From NCBI GenBank assembly GCA_020310875.1, contig CM035407.1, positions 70,494,158-70,558,157 of the forward strand: a stretch of DNA of 64,000 nucleotides. The letters run 5' to 3'. Of this stretch, positions 23,270-34,807 are shown piece after piece. Position 1 is the first letter of the stretch. Every line of letters begins with the position of its first letter. Both the position numbers and the translations under genes were made by a program. This stretch comes from Ceratopteris richardii. Taxonomy: Eukaryota; Streptophyta; Polypodiopsida; Polypodiales; Pteridaceae. Below the pieces are notes generated by a model. That model was not told where the DNA came from. It did no database searches and was given only the letters and a program-made list of their open reading frames with translations.

Positions 23270-25378
23270 TGTTATTGTGATGTTGAGGAAATTATGCAAT
23301 GGTTTGTATTACTTGGATGCATATAAGAGAATTTCCTCAAATGCCTTGCTTACTCATAATTCTTCTATGGCTGAAATAGAGTTATGGAATGCTCATTTTT
23401 GTCATTTGAACTTCAATAGCTTTATTTACTTGAAGATGAAGCATATGTTTATTGGTTTTCACACACGTTTTTCTAATGAAAAGCATGCATGTGAAGTTTT
23501 TATACTCAAAACAATGCATCATGCTTCTTATCCCAAAGATGATGCTACACATTCTATACGAAACTGCAACTTGTCCATAATGATGTATGTGGTCTAGCCA
23601 AGACTCTATCTTTTGACAAGCATGCATATTTTGTTACCTTCATTGATGATGCAACACATCATAATTGGTTGTATCCTATGAGAAAAAAGAAAGAGGTATT
23701 CTCTTATTTTAAGATGTCTTTACCTATGGTTGAACGTTTTGTGGCAATAAGCTCTAGATTCCTCACACATATCGTGCTACTGAATACATGTGATGTGGAT
23801 GTAATACTTTTGTTTGTGAAAGAGGTATTGATCACCAATGAATATGGCCATATAAAACTTAATAAATTGGTTTTGAAAAGCACAAGAATCTAACATTTCT
23901 TGAATTGGCATGGTGTATGGTTAAGAGAAAACATGTTCCCGATAAGTTTTGGGTGGAAGCGGCCATGTTAGCAATCTATGTCAAACTAATTTACTTTAGA
24001 GGGAATTGAGATGTATTACACCTTATTAGTCTTGGAATGGGGGCAATCCAATGGTTATTCATATGCATGTATTTGGTTGTTTGGCATATGCACATGTGCC
24101 ATCACAACAACATCAACAAACGTGATGACAAGGAAACAAATTCAATATAGTAGTGAGATTAAATATTATCTATTATACCAACCATTGACGGATAAAAGGA
24201 TTCTAAGTCAAGATGTTGTATTTCCTAAAAATTCATCTTGGTGCAAATTTCAGCCAACTATTAGTTCACAAGATGTTTTTGATACACTCATGCCTTCGTT
24301 TCAAAGTGGTCCACTTCTCTATGGCTATGTAAGCCATCCAAATGAGGTTCAAAGAGATTATAATTGTTTGCCAAATATGGCTGAACATATCCAAATAAAC
24401 ATGGCTAAAAAACTCCCAATATTTGGAGCAAAACATTGCTTAAAAACATCAAGCCAACTATGGCTAAAACTTTCCAATATAAGATAGCTAAAAATATGGA
24501 AAAGGTGTAGCCACATATGGTTGAGAATAATCATGATAGTCTGCTCACTAATAATGTAGAATTTGATGATGTGTTACATGAGGAAGGTATGCCTATCAAG
24601 AATTCACAATCGATGCCAAAATATTTGCAAAAGGCATTGCAAAGTAGCAAGTGAAGTGTTCCTTTGATTGGTAGAACAAGATCCACCACTCATAATGAAT
24701 TGTGAATTGTGGATGTATCTCTTATTGCAACTACATGTAATGAAGAGCCACACACATTGGAAGATGCATGTGATGATTGAAATTGAATGAGCAATGCAAT
24801 TGGAATTGGATTCTATTCATAAAAATTATATTCATGAACTAAGTGGACTGTCGAAAGGCAAGAATGCCATTAGAACGAAGTGGTTTTAGAAAATTAAAAG
24901 AAAGCTAGATGGTATAATGGATCACTACAAAGTGAGATTAGTTTCAAAAGCTTATGTGAAAAAATATGCCATTGATTATGAGAAACCTTTTGTAGCTAGT
25001 TTGCACATGACTACCATTTGTACTATGATTTCATTGACTACACATCACGGTTGGAAAGTGCATCAATTAAATATAAAAAATAGCATTTTTGAATGACAAT
25101 TTGCAAGAAGAGTTACCTCTTGGATGTTCCATCAAAGGTCAAGAGCATATGGTTTGTTGCTTGTGTAAGGATTTGTATGGAATTAACAAGGATCCAAGTG
25201 CATGGTATGAAAAGGTGTATAAGCACTTGATTGCTCTTGTTTCACATGTATTCCAATTGAAAGCACACTGTGTATTCATAGATGGGGTTGATTTTATAGT
25301 GCTTGTTCTTCATGTTGATGAAATACTCTTGATTGGTTCATGTAATGAGAAAATCAACATTCTTATTATGGGAGTTTA
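23270..25378 (+). pseudogene. Copia-2: degenerate integrase and RT fragment
   Basis: Plus-strand copia pol with no LTRs or gag. Positions 23277-23597 resemble the pre-integrase domain (GLYYLDAYK, WNAHFCHLNF). Positions 23640-23700 resemble an integrase core (FVTFIDDATHHNWLYPM). Positions 24010-24480 resemble the integrase C-terminus (LSQDVVFPKNSSW). Positions 24850-25378 resemble RT (KNAIRTKWF, LYGINKDPSAWYEK, LHVDEILLIG, the last a decayed YVDDI). Frames change often. It starts at the outer edge of the Copia-1 5' LTR. Confidence 0.75.
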
Positions 25379-25554
25379 AGGTCTACAGAAGCACTCAAAC
25401 AAGACAAGGAAGAAGAAGAAGTTGGAGCACAACACACAATACTAAATGTATTATCAAGTGAATGTACAAAGATAAGTAACCCATCAGGGTTATAGGCATA
25501 CATACAAGCCGAGCAAAAAAAGCCTCCTAAAGAGGGAATAAAGTGCCCCAACGG

Positions 25555-26700
25555 TATTTGAACAACATAGAATCAAGAGCTGCTCTAAAAGCTTCCCTAC
25601 ACTCAACCTCAGAATTAGAAGTGGCCATAGTATGATGCTTCTTGCTCAACCAAGATATGCATGAGCATGCTAGCATGAAGCATAAACCACTAGTGGACAC
25701 ACTAGTGTTATAGCAACCAACCTAGTCAGAGTTAGAGAAGCATTTAAATCTAGCAGTACTAATCCCTCCTTGGTATAAAGCAATCCAAGTAGTGGGGTAC
25801 CACTCATCTAGCGAAAGATGCACTTAATTTCCAACCAATGCTTGACACCTAGGCAATGCATAAACTTGCTCATCTATGAGACAAAAGTTGAATATCAGAC
25901 CTAGTTATGTATAAGTAAATTAAGCATCCAAGAACTTGATGTTAGAGGTCAAAATCTAAACCATCTCGAGAATCATGAACAATCAACCATAAACCTATTT
26001 CCATAGGATTGGCAATAGGTTTGCAATATTCAAGGCCAAAACGTTGCAATAATGTGTCAATATATTTTGTTTGACATGCAGCTATTCCACAATCAACTTG
26101 CATAACTTGAATGCCAAAATAATGCTGCAAATGCCCCAAATCTTACATCTCAAATGAGGCATGCAAATCAGCCTTAAAATCAACAATATTTATCTCATTA
26201 GGACCAATCATTGCTTGAAACCATATAATGCCTTTTAAACTTGCACACTTTGTTTTCATGCCCTTTCTCCACAAAACCACATGGCTAAAAGACATACACT
26301 TCTTTAGGTAAGTCACTATTCAAAAATGTAGTTTTAATGTGCAACTGATGTATATTCCAATCATGATGGGCTGCAAGTGCACATATGCTACAAACACTAG
26401 TCATTTGACACGTGGGCGCAAAGGTCTCATCGAAATCAATCCCTCTTTCTTGAGCATAAACTTTTGCAACAAGCCTAGATTTTTATCTGCCAACTGTTCC
26501 ATCAAGTTTACATTTCACCTTGTATACCCATTTGGTGCTAATGGCCATTTTGCAAGGAGGCAAACAACATAAAGAACAAGTACCATTGTTCATAATAATA
26601 TCATATTCTAATTGCATAACAACCATCCCATTTATTGAATTTTGTGCTTCCTCAAAACAAATAGGCTCATTCTCATCACAAAGAATAGAGGCAGCCATAG
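25555..26700 (-). pseudogene. Copia-3: degenerate RT and RNase H, minus strand
   Basis: Positions 26698-26483 read the RT start (NEPICFEEAQNSING, KMAISTKWVYKVKCK, DGTVGR). Positions 26139-25942 read GHLQHYFGIQVMQ, YIDTLLQRFGLEYCKPI and NPMEIGL. Positions about 25750-25560 read RNase H (CISWLSKKHHTMATSNSEVE). Its sequence and domains match Copia-4 in the opposite orientation, so the two are diverged members of one family. Confidence 0.8.
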
Positions 26701-26839
26701 CATAGAAATATGATGCAAAGGAAGTAATATGAGAGCCTCAACAAGTAGAATATGACATATGTGCATCTAATTTGCTATCGTCTACACCAACCATTTAGGC
26801 ATAGTTTTGGCCTCCTCTATATGAGCCCTCTCATCAACA

Positions 26840-27159
26840 AGTGCATCATGTAAATCTCTGTGAGAAATGGAATGATCTGTATCATCATGTGGAACCTATG
26901 AAGGCTAAGACATTATATCATTTGGACCAACACTTGACTCTCTCCACTATAAAAAGAGATAGCAAAGTGTCATACACATGTTTGGAGCTTTCTCATGTCT
27001 TCTTAGTACATAAAAGTAATGGCTGAATTTCATCTTCCACACTGATACAGACGATAGCCTTTTCTTTTAGAACTTTACTCAACAAAAATACATTTCACTA
27101 CTTTATTTTCCAAATTTTTGCATAGAATGAGCCTATTTCTTTTTATTAAAATTCAAAAA
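26840..27159. other. Spacer between inverted copia fragments
   Basis: About 320 bp without a convincing feature between Copia-3 and Copia-4. A short open frame at 26841-27026 has no recognisable motif. Confidence 0.35.
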
Positions 27160-28430
27160 ATTGGATGGCTGCTAAGCAATCAAAATATGATGTTATTATG
27201 AAGAATGGTACTTGGTCTTTATGTGATTTTACTTTAGGAAAAATGGCCATTGGCTTTAAATGGGTGTACAAGCTGAAACATAAACCTGATGGAACAATTG
27301 ATAGGTATAAAAATAGGCTTCTTGCAAAAGGTTATGCTCAAGAGAAAGGCATTTATTTTGATGAGACATTTGCACCGACATGTTGAATGAGCACTATTTG
27401 TAGCATTTATGCACTTGGAGCTCATCATGTTGGAATGTACATCAGTTGAACATCAAAACTGCATTTTTGAATGGTGAGCTACATGAAGAAGTGTATGTAT
27501 TTCAGCCCCATGGTTTTGTGAAGAAACGACATGAATACAAAGTGTGGTTTGAAGCAACCACCATGTGCTTGGTATGAAAAATACATGGCTACTTCATTAC
27601 ACATGGTTTTGAGAATAGTCCAACTTAGAGCACCTAATATGTTAAGCATGCAGATGATGGACTTCTAATCATTATTGTGTATGTTTTTTTTATTAAAAGG
27701 AAGTTCAACCTTGGCCTATTCTCCCAGATTTTAATTAAAGACATGTTGTGGACATTGATGACATGTTGTTCATTGGTCCTAATGAGAAGCACATTTTTGA
27801 ATTTAAGGTTTATTTGCATGCCTATTTTGAGATGTCACATTTGGGGAATTCGCATCATTATTTGTGCATTCAATTTATGAAAGTTGATGGGGGGAGTAAC
27901 GTAGTGTCAAGAAAAAAAATTGGTACATTTTTGCGGTGTTTTGGCCTCAAAGATTGCAAAGCTACTTCCACTCCTATGGAAATAGGTTTAGGGATGAGTC
28001 TTCATGATGTTAGAGATGCATTTGATGTTTTTTTGTATGCGTAGGCTGTTGAATGCTCAAATTACTTATGCATAACTCAACCTAACATTCAATTTCTTTT
28101 TTCTATCAGATGAGCAAGTTTATGCATGGCCCAGATGTCAAGCATTGACAATTAATTAAGTGCATCTTTCACTACTTGATTGATACCCAACTACTTGGAT
28201 TGTTTTACTTGAAGGGGGAATCAATACTACTAGATTTTCATGTTTTTTTTTTACTCATATTGGGCTTGTTGCTATGACATTCATGTGGTCACTAGTGCTT
28301 TCTCCTTTATACTTGGTAGCTCATGCATATATTGGTTGAGCAAGAAGTAGCCTACTATGGCCACTTGTAGTTGTGAGGTTGAGTATAGGGCAACTTTCAC
28401 TATGACTCTTGAGTGTGTGTGGCTGAGAGG
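27160..28430 (+). pseudogene. Copia-4: degenerate RT and RNase H, plus strand
   Basis: Positions 27165-27386 read the RT start (IMKNGTWSLCDF, KMAIGFKWVYKLK, LLAKGYAQEKG, YFDETFAPT). Positions 27440-27560 read LNIKTAFLNGEL. Positions 27748-28044 read DIDDMLFIG, a decayed catalytic box, then LRCFGLKDCKATSTPMEIGL. Positions 28250-28400 read RNase H (CIYWLSKK, PTMATCSCEVEYRA). Multiple frameshifts and stops. Confidence 0.8.
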
Positions 28431-28839
28431 TAGATCTTGTTGTTATCTACACAAAAAGCACCCTAGGGTCACCAAAACAATGGCATGCAAAAAGCACTTG
28501 CTTTGCAGTATGCCTTTACATGCCTTCTAGAGAACTCAATATTTGTAGATTTGACCTACTTTTCTTGTCTCCTAAGCGTCTACTCCTTGTGTCCTACAAT
28601 CACAACCCTTTCCAAGGATTGAGATGGAGATCATGAAGAGAAAAAAAAGTAGAATAAGAGAAGAGAATGAAGAAGAAGATGAAGAAGTGCACAAAATAAA
28701 GTATGAGCTGAAAGATTCTAACCCTGAAATGCAAAACTTGATTTTTCTAAGTATGTACTTAGCTCGATCTGATGAAAATGATGGGGGTGAACTCTCAAAC
28801 ATTGAAATAATCTTCAAGAAGTCTGTTTGTTATTGACTT
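28430..28839. other. Unassigned stretch
   Basis: Contains a 70-codon plus-strand frame (28624-28836) with an acidic run (EENEEEDEEV). It has no recognised homologue and could equally be part of the Gypsy-C 3' LTR, whose left end I could not fix. Confidence 0.3.
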
Positions 28840-29651
28840 TGGAGTTGTCCTCTCCAATCATGAAGTAAAAAAGAATCAACAAATCATCTTTATTTTGTGA
28901 ATCCTGGGAATATCCATAAGACCACAGCCCCTTCTAGATGATAGATTCATAGAAATAAGAGATTGATGGCTGGAATTCTGAGAAAATGAAAATGAAGAGG
29001 AAATATCTAGGGTTTACCTTATCTAGAGCAAATCTTCATCATTTTCTATGATCTTTGTGTCTAATTCATGTTATTTTCTCATCAGAATACAAATATGAAA
29101 TCAGAATTGGAAAATATCACCTGTATCACAGAGACGAGACAATCGCGTTGTACCAGTAGACGATTTTCACATTTCTGCAACATTCTTCAATCCTTCTTCA
29201 CTCAATACATCAGTAATCATCTCTCCTCATACATCTTACTCAACATTACACAAATGAAACTCAACAATCTCCATGATAAAGCAAGAAACAAGCTCTCACA
29301 TCAAAGGAAATACACACAACAGGAGAAAACACGATTTCAGTAGAAACTCTCTCTTCTCTATTGATAGCATGTACAAATGACTAACCAACCTCTCAAAAAT
29401 AGAGAAAATTGACTTATATACATTTTCAAGTGTCCTCTTTCACACTTGGATTTTGGTCCTTTCCTCTATTATTCTAAAAATATGCTATCTAAGAGTTTCC
29501 AAAAATTCTAGAAAAAATACATAAGATTCTATCCTACAAAAGGAAGACTCTTCCTTATTTTTACAACAATTACATAAATATTTCTACAAATTTCTATCAT
29601 TTTACAATAATTTTCCTTCAAAAAAGGTTTCCAAAAATGCATCTTCCAACA
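28840..29651 (-). repeat. Gypsy-C 3' LTR (left boundary approximate)
   Basis: Begins TGTTGGAAGATGC at 29651 (minus strand) directly after the purine tract GGCTTAGGAGGGGAAGGA, the standard 3' LTR context. Without the 5' LTR for comparison the distal end is a guess; it could reach about 28440. Confidence 0.6.
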
Positions 29652-29670
29652 TCCTTCCCCTCCTAAGCCT
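29652..29670 (-). promoter_or_regulatory. Gypsy-C polypurine tract
   Basis: The minus strand reads AGGCTTAGGAGGGGAAGGA immediately before the LTR start. This is the expected plus-strand DNA primer. Confidence 0.8.
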
Positions 29671-29721
29671 TTCGGCTCCTGACGAAAGATTTTCCTGCTC
29701 CTCTGCACTGATCACTTCTCT

Positions 29722-32700
29722 TCATTTCTTCTTTCTTTGATATACTTGTGATAGCAAATCATGACTTTTTCTTTCTGTTACATTTAGATTGTTGACCATC
29801 TCGAATAAAGCCTTTCTCCACTGTACTGCAGCTTCAGGTTTATCTATGACATCCTTTTTCAAGTACTCTGTGTAAGCAGCTTCATATGCTGTAAGTCTGG
29901 ACTTGGTAACGACTGATAAGTTTCCAAAAATCTCTGACTCCCTCTCAAAAAATCCATAATCGAAGGCATCCTCAAAAATCTGTAAATAATGGCTACCCAA
30001 AAATATAATTCTGCTGTAGTAGGCCATCAGACAGATCCTATCAGGTGTCTCACTTAGATCAAATAATAAGGCATCCGTAGGAGAATTGAAACCAATGTAA
30101 TTCAAAACTCTAACATCTGTATCTGTATATGTTTCTATACAAGCTAGAAGTACCCTCATTATTTTGATAAGTAATATGCAAGCAGGGTCATTAACATCTT
30201 TATACATAGCTATGACTGACTCGGTAGTGTTCACCATATAACTCTTTGTAGGCCAAGTTCCTGCCTTTGGACCTGCTATCTTAGGGAAGTTTAACCATTT
30301 AGCTGGGATCTGACCTTCTTTTCTTCTCTCCCAAAAAACAGTCCATTCTCTTCTTCTGGCAACTGGGCAATAAGCTGGATTGATCTTTAAATGCAGAGGT
30401 GCCTCTTTCCAGATTTTCCTACATTCCTTATTGGCATCCAGCCACTTATTTCTCCATTTGGGATTTGCTCTTTCAAATAACTCCTTCGTGACATTAATAT
30501 CTTCTTCATACTCAAGGTATTTGTTTGAAGATAACCCTACTCTAGCCAATTGATAGTTCTTTATACTCTCCAAAATCATACAGAAGGGTATTCCTAATCC
30601 ATCTGCAGCCCAATGATGCTAATCTGGATTAATGCCTTTATTCAGAGCAAAGGTAACTATTTGATCTTCATACTTATCATGCATTTTTCTGATAAATTCC
30701 ATTCTTGACTCTCTATTGGTCAATAATTTCTGGACAAAATCTTCAGAATAGTTTTCCTCTGATTCTTCGGCTGCTGGTTCCTTGTTCTCTTGTTCTCTAT
30801 CAAAATTCCCTGTTTCATATTCCCTTTTATCTATATCTTCTGCCTGTACTTGATCTTGAATTTCTTCTTGAACTTTTGGTTTCTCCAACTGTTTCTGTAA
30901 TTCTTCTATAGTCATCATTGAACTTTTGTTCTGAGCTGCCCATAACTCCTTTTCCTTCCTCCACTCATCTCTTTCTTTCTCCATCTTTGTCTGCCATTCA
31001 CTTCTTTCCTTTTCTACCTCCATATGTAATTGATGATACCCTCTCATTGATGTGGCAGCATGAGTGTTTGTCTGTTTCTCCATTTCTTTGGCCTCTTTTA
31101 ATTCTATTTGAAGTCTTTGAATTTCTTTATGCAGCTCTTCCTTTTCTTCCTCTGTCAATTGAGCAGGTTTACCTTCATCTCTTAGTTGACCTTCTTCTAA
31201 CAACAATTTATTAATCTCTTCATGTGCTCTGGTCAGAATTTGATATGATGTTTGTAAAGTTTTGTATCTTCCTCCTATGGTTTTTAATTCCATTTCCATT
31301 TTGGCATTCTGCTCTAATAACTTTACACTCTTTTCTTCCAAATATTGGATTCTAATCTGCTTCTGAACCTCAGCTTCTTCCAAAGCAATGATTCTATTGA
31401 TATATTCTTCATTCTTTTCCTTCATCACTCTTAATTGTTCTGACATCTGCTCTTTTTCCTTCTTGTGCTCTTTGATAATTAAACTTCCTTTTTCAAATTC
31501 CGATTCAGCCACCATTCCTGATATGATCATATTTATGCTAGATGGTCTGAACTGTTCAATGTTGCTCATGATTATTTGACAAGCTGATCTTATATTTTTG
31601 GGTATTCTTTCCAACCCTACTTCTATTCATGTCTGTCTAACTTCAATATGCTTGTCTTCTTTACCCACATCATCTTCTTCTGCTGCTGTTTCATCATCTA
31701 TATCCTGAATGTCTTGTTCTTCATAACTGTGATCATCATTCTTTGTCTCCTGATTGGTATCATCTTCTTCAAAATCTAATGCTTTGTCCTTTGCACTCTT
31801 CTGCTCTGAACAATTTGAAGCCCTCTTCTCTTCTAATGACCTCTTTTCTTCCAATACTTGTTGCTTCTTTGTAAAGAGCTGGTCTCCCTTAGTTTGTATC
31901 TCCTTCTCTTGTATTAGGGTTTCCTGACTTCTGTTTGAGTCCTTTCCAACAAGAGCTATTTGAACCTTCCTGAGTTGCTCTTCCTGTCCCTGTTTTTCCT
32001 GAACTAAAACTGATTCAATTTCTTTCATACAAGCAACCTGGTCATTAGTTTTCTCATTTGTGTATTCTCGTTCCTGTTCATCAATGTCCATGATGTCTGC
32101 TTCTTCCTCTTGTTCTTGATCATCCTTGGATGTAAATTCCTCACTACTTTTTATATCATGTAATACATCCTTTATACTTTGAATGATCTCTTCTTCCATA
32201 ACTTTCCCTGTGACCTTTGGAGCACTCTTTCCCATTTCTATCTTCTTTATTTCTTGATCCTTATTCACATCCTTCTGTTCTCTAATTGAACTACTCTTCT
32301 GTAACTCCTTTGTCAACTCCTCTAGCTTTTCATCCAATTTGAAGTGAGTCTGTGATGGTTTTGTCCATATGGGTTTTATTCCTATATGCACCCACCCATA
32401 ACTGACTTCTTTTCTTATTCGGCCTTCCTCTTCTGTCATTACTGCCTTTCCTTTTAACAGCCTTCTTCCTTCTTCTGAGCTCATCCGTTGAACTATTTCC
32501 TCCTGTGTCGGCTTTTCTTGAGACTTCTTACTTGAATCCTCAGGTGTCTTCAGCTTCTCTGTGGCCTGTGTAACCACATTAGGAGTATTTGGTATTGAAA
32601 GATTTAGACTTTTTAACAAGAAGCTTTCAATATCACTATCTGAATCGGATGAAAATCGTGAAGACCCCCCTATTTCAGGTTCTGTAGGCTTTGATACTTC

Positions 32701-34374
32701 TTCCACTGTGATAGGCTTCTATGTTGCTTCCCTGATCACTTCTTCTGTGCCTTTCATTGTTGCAGCTTCAGTTATTACTTTTCCTTTCCCCTTCTTAACC
32801 AATTTCTTCTTTTGAACTGGTTTCCTTGGCACCTTCTTTTTCACAACAATAGTGGTTCTGGTCTCTGGAGGTCCTTGTAATTCCTTGAAGTAGGCCAGCA
32901 ACTCCACCTCCTTCTTAACAAACACCTCTTCTGTATCAGCTGCCATCATTTCATCATGTAATGTTTCATAATGCTCCACTTCTTCTTGGATCCAATCTGT
33001 AGCTTTGCATTAGTAATCTTCCAACATTTTTTGATACTGTGCCTCATACATGGCTCTTTTGTTGTTTCCTTGGGTAAGATAAGTGTAGAGCTGTTCTTTA
33101 CTTGTCTGTGGAGGATGAGGTTCACTAGAAGATTGTACCTCCTTTTGAGCTGCCACATGTTCCTCTTTTGTTACTTCAGTCTGTTCCAATTCCACTTTCC
33201 TGGGATCCAACTTTCTCTTTTTGACTGGAATCTCTTCTTCAGAGATTATTTTCCTCTTCATCCCAGCTCCTCTCATACTAGTGTGTCCCACTCTTTCTTT
33301 ATGATGCATCCTTTTGGGAGGGCTTTTTACTCCTGCCATTAGATTCCTGAAGTACTGTGCTTCTGGAGCCAATTTCAGTTGTTCTTCCATTCCCAAAACA
33401 TGATAGATGATTCTGGTTAAGAATTGACCTCCATTTATAAACTTCTTTTGTTCCCAATGTTTTGCTGCTTCTTTCAGCTGTTCATGAATGTATGGAGAGA
33501 CATCCATTACTCCAAATGGTTTGGTTCTATCTTCGTTGTTAAACATCAATAAAGTCACTGACTTATGTGGCATTGTGTATCTTGGTAGTTTTGGAAAACA
33601 GAAGAATTGTAAGAACATCCTTACAGCATATTCTTCTTTCTCCCTTCCTTTAAAATCAGTGAACTTTGTAAATCCTGCGTAGGTTCCCTTATTCTTTTTG
33701 ACAAAGCTTGGGTCTAGTTTGGTTCCCATTGGAAAGAACTGTAAAGCAGCTCTGATATGTTCTGCTTTGATAGTAACCTATACCTCCTGATTGTCTTTGT
33801 TCTTTACTTTGCATCTGAAGTAAGCATCATTACCTTTCCCAACTTCTTCCAAACTACCCATCAGTTGTGCTACTCTTTCAAAGTCAATAAAGAAGATAGG
33901 TTCTTCCAAGAGTTTGTGCAATCCCACAGCTTTCCATCTCTTTATGTTGACAGGAGTTCTCTGAAACCTGTAAAATTCCTGGCACAGCATAGTGTACTTA
34001 TATCCTCCTACTCCCACTGTGAATATGTGTTGACCGATGATGTTTAGAGTCTCCTTAAGTTCCTTTACCACCTTCTCAGCTTCTGGAATTTTTGCTTCTT
34101 CATCTGATTCTAAGTCCACCTGTTCCTCAGCTGCATCACTATCCAGGAACCAGTGTCCTCTGGACAAAGTTACCGAATCTGCTCTGAAGTCATGGATGTG
34201 TAATTCTTTCGTATTCACCATCCTGTATTTGTAACATACAAAAGAAGAGAAAACACTCCACCCATATAAGTCACAAAAATCCAGAAAAATTAATGTTTTC
34301 TTTTGGAATATTCTTGCCATGAAAATAAAGAAAGAAAGTCTTCCAAATAAATTTTGCTTCTTCAAAAGACTCAA
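29722..34374 (-). pseudogene. Gypsy-C ORF3: giant extra ORF with coiled coil, unknown function
   Basis: Unrecognised protein. All segments lie in one minus-strand frame. From the probable ATG at 34219-34221 to the stop at 29722 there are 1,500 codons, broken only by stops at 33778 (TAG), 33010 (TAA), 32719 (TAG), 31627 (TGA) and 30619 (TAG). Regions in order: globular-looking part (34221 to about 33300; VGVGGYKYTMLCQEFYRF, FIDFERVAQLMGS, KGTYAGFTKFTDF); basic then acidic Glu/Lys/Ser-rich linker (33300-31630); long heptad-rich coiled coil (31614-30700, EKEQMSEQLRVMKEKNEEY); C-terminal globular part (30579-29722; WTVFWERRKEGQIPAKW). I see no signal peptide and no transmembrane segment after the ATG, so it is not a typical env. 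Just upstream, a pyrimidine-rich stretch ending CAG adjoins the ATG, a possible splice acceptor. It sits between integrase and the 3' LTR. Confidence 0.75.
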
Positions 34375-34807
34375 TTAAAGTGATCATTACAGGTGTAGCA
34401 AGATGTCTAATGTGCTTCCTTTAATTGTCACTTCCTTGCTTGTCATTCCTTTTCCCAAAAAGAGAATAATTCTTGAAGAAAGAAATGATGGAAACAATGA
34501 TTAATGAAAAAAAAACTTCAAAAAAAATAGAAATCAAAAGATGATCATAGAAAATTGAAACAAAATAATACAAATTTTCCATAATAATTTACTTTCCTCC
34601 TCCCTATATCTTGCTTTGTGCTTTATAAATTTAAAAACAAAAAATACACACTGTGTCCAGTTTTTCTTAACCCATTTGTTCTCTTTTTTTTTTTTTTTTT
34701 TTCTGCTTTATCCTCCTTTTCTTCCCCTCCTAATTCTCTTTTAAGGGGAAAAGGTTTAAAAGAAAATACTTTTGTCATCCTTCTCTCTTTTTTTTTTTAT
34801 TTTTTTT
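34375..34807 (-). promoter_or_regulatory. Internal polypurine tract region between pol and ORF3
   Basis: The minus strand reads TTAGGAGGGGAAG at 34721-34733, then further purines and a run of about 19 A at 34684-34702. The 13-mer is identical to that in the polypurine tract next to the 3' LTR. It could be a second plus-strand primer site (central polypurine tract) or a scar of an ancestral 3' end before ORF3 was gained. No coding frame spans it. Confidence 0.55.

Noticed and set aside
28624-28836. Small acidic plus-strand ORF
   Set aside because: Short, low complexity, and possibly inside the Gypsy-C LTR; not enough to call a gene.
29722-34374. Gypsy-C ORF3 as an envelope gene
   Set aside because: After the ATG I see no signal peptide, membrane-spanning segment or cysteine pattern. 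The hydrophobic stretch lies only upstream of the ATG.
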